Shown piece after piece: positions 59,644 to 64,000 of a stretch of DNA of 64,000 nucleotides (its first letter is position 1; every line of letters starts with the position of its first letter). The position numbers and the translations under genes were made by a program. Below the pieces are notes generated by a model. It saw only the letters and a program-made list of their open reading frames with translations. It was not told the origin of the DNA and made no database searches. Origin of the DNA: Burkholderia pyrrocinia (GTDB taxonomy: Bacteria; Pseudomonadota; Gammaproteobacteria; Burkholderiales; Burkholderiaceae); contig NZ_CP011503.1 of the NCBI RefSeq assembly GCF_001028665.1, positions 2,604,001 to 2,668,000 of the forward strand, given 5' to 3'.

Positions 59644-61707
59644 TCACGAGCAGAACTTCGCGAGCAACCCGAGCTGAGCGTTGCGGATCGTCTTGCCTGC
59701 GCGGCGCCGACGGTAGTGACCGTCGCTGAGCATCTGCCAGGCCGACTGGTTGTCGCCGAGACATACCGACAGGCCTTCGGCGATCACGCGCCGCTTGAGC
59801 TTGCGCTCGCGGATCGGGAACGCGACTTCGACCCGGCGGAACAGATTGCGGTCCATCCAGTCGGCGCTCGACAGATAGACGTCTTCCGCGCCGCCCGCGT
59901 GGAAATAGTAGATCCGGTGATGCTCGAGGAAGCGGCCGACGATCGAGCGCACCGTGATGTTTTCCGACAACCCCGGCACGCCGGGCTTCAGCGCGCAGAC
60001 GCCGCGCACGATCAGGTCGACCTTCACGCCGGCCTGCGACGCCTCGTACAGCGCGGCGATCACCGTCGGCTCCAGCAGCGCATTCATTTTCGCGACGACG
60101 CGCGCGCGCTTGCCGGCACGCGCATTGTCGATCTCCGCGCGGATCGATTCGATGATGCGCGGATGCAGCGTGAACGGTGACTGCCACAGCTCGTGCAGCG
60201 TGAGTTCGCCGCCGATCCCGGTCAACTGCTGGAATACGTGATGGACGTCCTCGCAGATCTTCTGGTCGGCCGTCATCAGCCCGAAGTCGGTGTAGAGGCG
60301 CGCCGTGCGCGGGTGGTAGTTGCCGGTGCCGAGGTGCACGTAGCGGCGCAGCGTCGCCTTGCCGGCCTGCACGACGCGCCGCACGATCAGCATCATCTTC
60401 GCGTGGCACTTGTGACCGACCACGCCGTACACGACGTGCGCGCCGACAGCTTCGAGCTGCGACGCCCAGTTGATGTTGGTTTCCTCGTCGAAGCGCGCGA
60501 GCAGCTCGACGACGACGGTCACTTCCTTGCCGTTGCGCGCGGCTTCCATCAGCGCGTCCATCAGCGGCGAATCGGTGCCGGTGCGGTAGATCGTCTGCTT
60601 GATCGCGACGACGCTCGGGTCCTTCGCGGCCTGCTGCAGCAGTTCGAGCACGGGCTGGAAGCTCTCGTACGGGTGGTGCAGCAGGATGTCGCCGTCGTCG
60701 ATCGCATCGAACATCGTCGGCGCGTTCGCAATCGCGGGCGGGGTCGATGCGGTGAACGGCGCGAATTTCAGGTCGGGGCGGTCGACGAGATCGGGAATCT
60801 GCATCAGGCGCACGAGGTTCACCGACCCGGTCACGCGATAGCAGTCCTTGTCGCCGAGTTCGCTTTCCTCGAGCAGGCGCCGCACGATGTGCGTCGGCGT
60901 GTCGGCCGACACCTCGAGGCGCACCGCGTTGCCGAGGTGACGCGCGGGCAGTTCGCCCTGCAGCGCGACGCGCAGGTTGGTGATTTCGTCCTCGTCGACG
61001 AACAGCTCGCTGTTGCGCGTGATGCGGAACTGGTTGCAGCTCTTCACGACGAGTTGCGGAAAGAGTTCGCCGACGAAGCGCTGCATGAACGAGCTCAACA
61101 GCACGAAGCCGTGCTCGAAGCCCGACAGCGCATGCGGCATGCGCACGACGCGCGGCAGCGCGCGCGGCGCCTGCACGATGCCCATCACGGCCTGGCGGCC
61201 GAACGCGTCGCGGCCTTCGAGCTCGACGACGAAGTTCAGGCTCTTGTTCAGCACGCGCGGGAACGGGTGGGCCGGATCGAGGCCGATCGGCGTCAGCACG
61301 GGCAACAGTTCGTCGAGGAAGTAGCGTCGCGCCCATTCGAGCTGCTCGTCGTTCCACGTGTCGCTCGCATGGAAGTAGATGCCTTCCTGTTCGAGCGCGG
61401 GCAGCACGGTTTCGTGCAGCATCGTGTACTGTCGATGGACGAGCCGTTGCGCGCGTTCGACGACGAGATCGTAAGCATGCTGTAACGACATGCCATCGGG
61501 CGTCAGCGCGCCGGGGTTGTCGCGGATCTGCTCCTGAAGGCCGGCCATCCGGACTTCGAAGAATTCGTCGAGGTTGCTGCTGGTGATGCAGATGAAGCGA
61601 AGGCGTTCGAGCAACGGAACCTGCGGATCGGCTGCTTGGGCCAGCACGCGCTCGTTGAAACCGAGGATGCCGAGTTCACGATTGAGAAGCGGGTAACGGA
61701 CGGACAT
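59644..61707 (-). CDS. ppk: Polyphosphate kinase 1
   Basis: A 687-residue enzyme that reversibly makes polyphosphate from ATP. The conserved start LNRELGILGFNERVLAQA is present. HKCHAKMML and HLGTGNYHPRTARLYTD carry the histidines of the active site (the second includes the phospho-accepting one). ATG 61707 begins MSVRYPLLNRE. It is divergent from ppx across 279 bp, and its 5' region has a Pho-box-like direct repeat. Confidence 0.96.
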   Translation of the reverse strand: MSVRYPLLNRELGILGFNERVLAQAADPQVPLLERLRFICITSSNLDEFFEVRMAGLQEQIRDNPGALTPDGMSLQHAYDLVVERAQRLVHRQYTMLHETVLPALEQEGIYFHASDTWNDEQLEWARRYFLDELLPVLTPIGLDPAHPFPRVLNKSLNFVVELEGRDAFGRQAVMGIVQAPRALPRVVRMPHALSGFEHGFVLLSSFMQRFVGELFPQLVVKSCNQFRITRNSELFVDEDEITNLRVALQGELPARHLGNAVRLEVSADTPTHIVRRLLEESELGDKDCYRVTGSVNLVRLMQIPDLVDRPDLKFAPFTASTPPAIANAPTMFDAIDDGDILLHHPYESFQPVLELLQQAAKDPSVVAIKQTIYRTGTDSPLMDALMEAARNGKEVTVVVELLARFDEETNINWASQLEAVGAHVVYGVVGHKCHAKMMLIVRRVVQAGKATLRRYVHLGTGNYHPRTARLYTDFGLMTADQKICEDVHHVFQQLTGIGGELTLHELWQSPFTLHPRIIESIRAEIDNARAGKRARVVAKMNALLEPTVIAALYEASQAGVKVDLIVRGVCALKPGVPGLSENITVRSIVGRFLEHHRIYYFHAGGAEDVYLSSADWMDRNLFRRVEVAFPIRERKLKRRVIAEGLSVCLGDNQSAWQMLSDGHYRRRRAGKTIRNAQLGLLAKFCS

Positions 61708-61769
61708 CGGCAGAGTAGGGGGTGATTCAGGCGATGATTCGAAAGGACGCTCGGAAACTCTCACGGTAC

Positions 61770-61787
61770 GATGACGTGCTGATGACG
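61770..61787 (-). promoter_or_regulatory. Pho-box-like direct repeat upstream of ppk
   Basis: On the minus strand CGTCATC occurs twice with an 11-bp period (61787-61781 and 61776-61770), about 63 bp upstream of the ppk start. The period and half-site resemble those before pstS. A clear -10 was not found. Confidence 0.6.
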
Positions 61788-61879
61788 ATAATGGTTTTAT
61801 ATCGGCAAATTCTACGCTGTAACCGATTTGTCTCATAAATGTTTCGGCTATATGCAATCGAGCAGTGTGTATGCCCGTG

Positions 61880-61909
61880 AAGCGTGGTAACGGCAAGCGT
61901 TCCACGCTT
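61880..61909. repeat. 8-bp inverted repeat in the ppk-ppx divergent region
   Basis: AAGCGTGG (61880-61887) pairs with CCACGCTT (61902-61909), with a 14-base loop, 78 bp before ppx. It may be a hairpin in the ppx leader or an operator. Confidence 0.45.
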
Positions 61910-61986
61910 AAAATGTCGCCTTTGATTGATCGCCCCGTGTTGCCGGACCGGCTGCCGCGGGGGAACGCGCACGGAGCCCCATTCTG

Positions 61987-63501
61987 ATGGTTACAACCCC
62001 CCACTTGCTGGCTGCCGTGGATCTCGGCTCGAACAGCTTCCGGCTGATCGTCGGTCGCGTCGAGGAAACGCCGGCGGGCAGCCAGATCTATCCCGTCGAC
62101 GCGCTGCGCGAGCCCGTTCGGCTGGCCGCGGGCCTGTCGAGCGACAAGATGCTCGATCGCGCGTCGCAGGAGCGTGGCTGGGAGGCGCTCAAGCGGTTCG
62201 GCGAGCGCCTGCGCGATTTCCATCCCGATCATGTGCGCGCGGTGGCGACCAACACGCTGCGCGTCGCGAAGAACGCGGCCGAATTTCTCGGCGAAGCCGA
62301 AGCGGCGCTCGGTTTCCCGATCGAAGTGATCGCGGGCCGCGAAGAAGCGCGGCTGATCTATGCGGGCGCCGCGCACTCGGTGCCGGCGAGCGCCGGCAAG
62401 CGGCTCGTCGTCGACATCGGCGGCGGCTCGACCGAATTCATCATCGGTTCGCACTACACGCCGATCGTGATGGAGAGCCTCTATATCGGCTGCGTGAGCC
62501 ACAGCCGCGCGTTCTTTCCGGCAGGCAACGTCGACGAATACACGATGCGGCAGGCCGAACTCGCGGCCAAGCGCGAGATCCAGATCATTTCGAGCGAGTA
62601 CAAGAAGGCCGGGTGGGACCAGGCGATCGGTTCGTCCGGCACCGCGCGTGCGCTCGCGGAACTCGTCGAGGCGAACGGCTTCAACGATTCGGGCATCACG
62701 CACGGCATTTCGCGCGGCGGCCTCGAGCGCCTGAAGCGCGCGCTGATCAAGGCGGAGAACGTCAACCGGCTGAAGCTGATCGCGCTGAAGCCCGACCGCG
62801 TGCCGGTGCTCGCGGGCGGTCTCGCGATCATGCTCGCGGTGTTCGAGGAACTCGGCGTCGACTATGTCGATACGACCGACGGTGCGCTGCGTCTCGGCGT
62901 GCTGTACGACCTGCTCGGCCGGACGCAGCACGAGGACATGCGCGCGGTGACCGTCGAGGGCTTCACGCGCCGCTACGGCGTCGATCGTGCGCAGGCCGAG
63001 CGGATCGGCGCGCTCGCGGCGCGTTTCTACGACGAACTCGACGAAGCCGACGACGAAGCGCGCGAGGAAGGCCGGATGTTCCTCGGCTGGGCGGCCGCGT
63101 TGCACGAGATCGGCCTGTCGATCTCGCACAGCGCGTATCACAAGCATTCGGCCTATATCGCGAGCAACGCGGACATGCCGGGCTTTTCGCGCACGGACCA
63201 GGCGCGGCTCGCCGCGCTCGTGCTCGGTCACGCGGGCAAGCTCGGCAAGCTGTCGCAGGCGCGCGACGTCGAGTGGCCGCTGCTGTTCTGCCTGCGGCTT
63301 GCGGCACTGCTGTGCCGGCGCCGGACCGATGCGGGGCTGCCGGACATCTCCGTTTCGCAGATGAAGAAGGGCGGGTATGAAGTGCGCCTGCCGAGCGCGT
63401 GGGTCGAGCAGAACCCGTTGACCGACTACAGCCTCAGCCAGGAGGCCGCCGAGTGGGAGAAGGTCGGTATTCCGTATCGCGTGGTGTATACGGGCGCGTA
63501 A
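61987..63501 (+). CDS. ppx: Exopolyphosphatase
   Basis: A 504-residue ASKHA-fold enzyme that releases phosphate from polyphosphate chains. The phosphate loops are AAVDLGSNSFRLIVG (near the start) and VVDIGGGSTEFIIG (about 139-152); catalytic Glu is expected in NTLRVAKNAAEFLGEAEAALG. The C-terminal helical domain contains LHEIGLSISHSAYHKHSAYI, an HD-like segment. It opposes Ppk in polyphosphate turnover. It is transcribed away from ppk. Confidence 0.94.
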   Translation: MVTTPHLLAAVDLGSNSFRLIVGRVEETPAGSQIYPVDALREPVRLAAGLSSDKMLDRASQERGWEALKRFGERLRDFHPDHVRAVATNTLRVAKNAAEFLGEAEAALGFPIEVIAGREEARLIYAGAAHSVPASAGKRLVVDIGGGSTEFIIGSHYTPIVMESLYIGCVSHSRAFFPAGNVDEYTMRQAELAAKREIQIISSEYKKAGWDQAIGSSGTARALAELVEANGFNDSGITHGISRGGLERLKRALIKAENVNRLKLIALKPDRVPVLAGGLAIMLAVFEELGVDYVDTTDGALRLGVLYDLLGRTQHEDMRAVTVEGFTRRYGVDRAQAERIGALAARFYDELDEADDEAREEGRMFLGWAAALHEIGLSISHSAYHKHSAYIASNADMPGFSRTDQARLAALVLGHAGKLGKLSQARDVEWPLLFCLRLAALLCRRRTDAGLPDISVSQMKKGGYEVRLPSAWVEQNPLTDYSLSQEAAEWEKVGIPYRVVYTGA

Positions 63502-63592
63502 CAGGCCGATTGCGGGGTCCGGAAGGGGGGCTCGGGCGGGAAGGTGCGGCGTTGCGCCTTCAGGTGTGCCGCGTGATCGTCCTGACGCCCGC

Positions 63593-64000
63593 TCAATCCG
63601 ACGAACAGACGATCGCGGTCAGGAACGGAAACGCCTGTTTGACGGTCGCGTCGCTGCCGGCCTTGCGCACGGCTTCCTCCACCGAGCTCTTCGTGCCGCG
63701 CACGACGACGCCGTAGGCCCAGTCGCCGATCGGCGTGCCGTCGCCCGGACGGAAGATCGGGTCGTTCGCCTGGTAACCGAGCACGACATAGACGCCGAAG
63801 CCATACGCCGTCAGCGAGCGGTTCGTGCGGAACGCGTTGACCGAGTTCGATTCGACGTGCATCGGCTCCGACTGGATGTCGCCGGCGGCAAGCAGCGGCG
63901 CGACGAACTTGTGGCCGGTCGAATGACAGTCGAGCGCGTCGTCGAGCGCCTTGGCGGACGCGGCGCCGGCGGTCGCAAGCGCGAGCAGCGATGCGCAGAG
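63593..64000 (-). CDS. Exported protein of unknown function, cut by the window edge
   Basis: Reading the minus strand from the window edge, 135 codons run to the stop at 63593; the true start lies beyond position 64000. The visible part begins in a signal peptide (LCASLLALATAGAASA) with the mature protein from about AKALDDALDCHSTGHKF. An internal ATG at 63862 is not a likely start, because the signal peptide and frame continue upstream. Two cysteines, one near the mature start and one near the end in IVCSSD, could form a disulfide in the periplasm. I recognise no family. Confidence 0.65.
   Translation of the reverse strand, partial: LCASLLALATAGAASAKALDDALDCHSTGHKFVAPLLAAGDIQSEPMHVESNSVNAFRTNRSLTAYGFGVYVVLGYQANDPIFRPGDGTPIGDWAYGVVVRGTKSSVEEAVRKAGSDATVKQAFPFLTAIVCSSD

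Noticed and set aside
61830..61870. Pho box for ppx in the divergent gap
   Set aside because: A TCTCATAAATG-like stretch vaguely resembles a Pho half-site but the second half does not match and spacing is off.

Overview
The window looks like a stretch of a Burkholderia chromosome, most likely the Burkholderia cepacia complex. Codons are strongly G/C-biased at third positions. Several gene orders are ones I associate with this group: carA-leuE-carB-greA, yhbY/rlmE-ftsH-folP-glmM, pstSCAB-phoU-phoBR facing ppk/ppx, and a full mdc/mad malonate cluster. DUF4148 and DUF2242 proteins and dense LysR regulators fit as well. I see no phage, insertion sequence, CRISPR array, tRNA or rRNA. The assignment rests on recognised protein families and gene order, not on a database search.

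Positions 1-20000 are accessory metabolism and regulation. They hold a SRAP DNA-crosslink protein, an NCS1 nucleobase-type permease, a porin, and a LysR regulator divergent from a three-gene run (MHS transporter, M20-type amidohydrolase, acetylpolyamine-amidohydrolase-like deacetylase). Then come an AraJ-like exporter, a candidate small RNA with a strong terminator, a LysR/serine-threonine dehydratase pair, a 126-bp tandem duplication, a DUF2242 lipoprotein, an NhaR-like regulator with a TerC protein, and two small heat-shock proteins behind a probable RpoH promoter. A hydroxyacyl-CoA-type dehydrogenase and a DUF4148 protein close this part.

Positions 19000-27700 form a complete biotin-independent malonate decarboxylase system. 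A divergent LysR gene faces transporter madLM and then mdcA, C, D, E, G, B and H, many of them overlapping. Together they import malonate, load it on a dedicated acyl carrier protein, decarboxylate it, and make and attach the special prosthetic group.

Positions 27800-36900 carry a degenerate phospholipase-D-fold protein, a phosphoribosyltransferase, an intracellular PHB depolymerase, a glutathione transferase, a ProP-like transporter, YnfA, and the dnaQ-rnhA-yafS-like/gloB block. Positions 37000-52400 are core housekeeping: a MltD-like lytic transglycosylase, carAB with leuE between, greA, yhbY, rlmE, ftsH, folP and glmM.

Positions 52700-63500 are the phosphate module: pstSCAB, phoU and phoBR behind a tandem Pho box, then ppk (with its own Pho-box-like repeat) divergent from ppx. 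It joins phosphate uptake, sensing and polyphosphate turnover. The right edge cuts a small exported protein of unknown function.

The points most worth following up are the candidate sRNA at 10283-10357, the tandem duplication at 12573-12824, the uncharacterised uptake/amidohydrolase/deacetylase run, the heat-shock leader, the palindrome inside the proP-like promoter spacer, and the hairpins between pst/pho genes.
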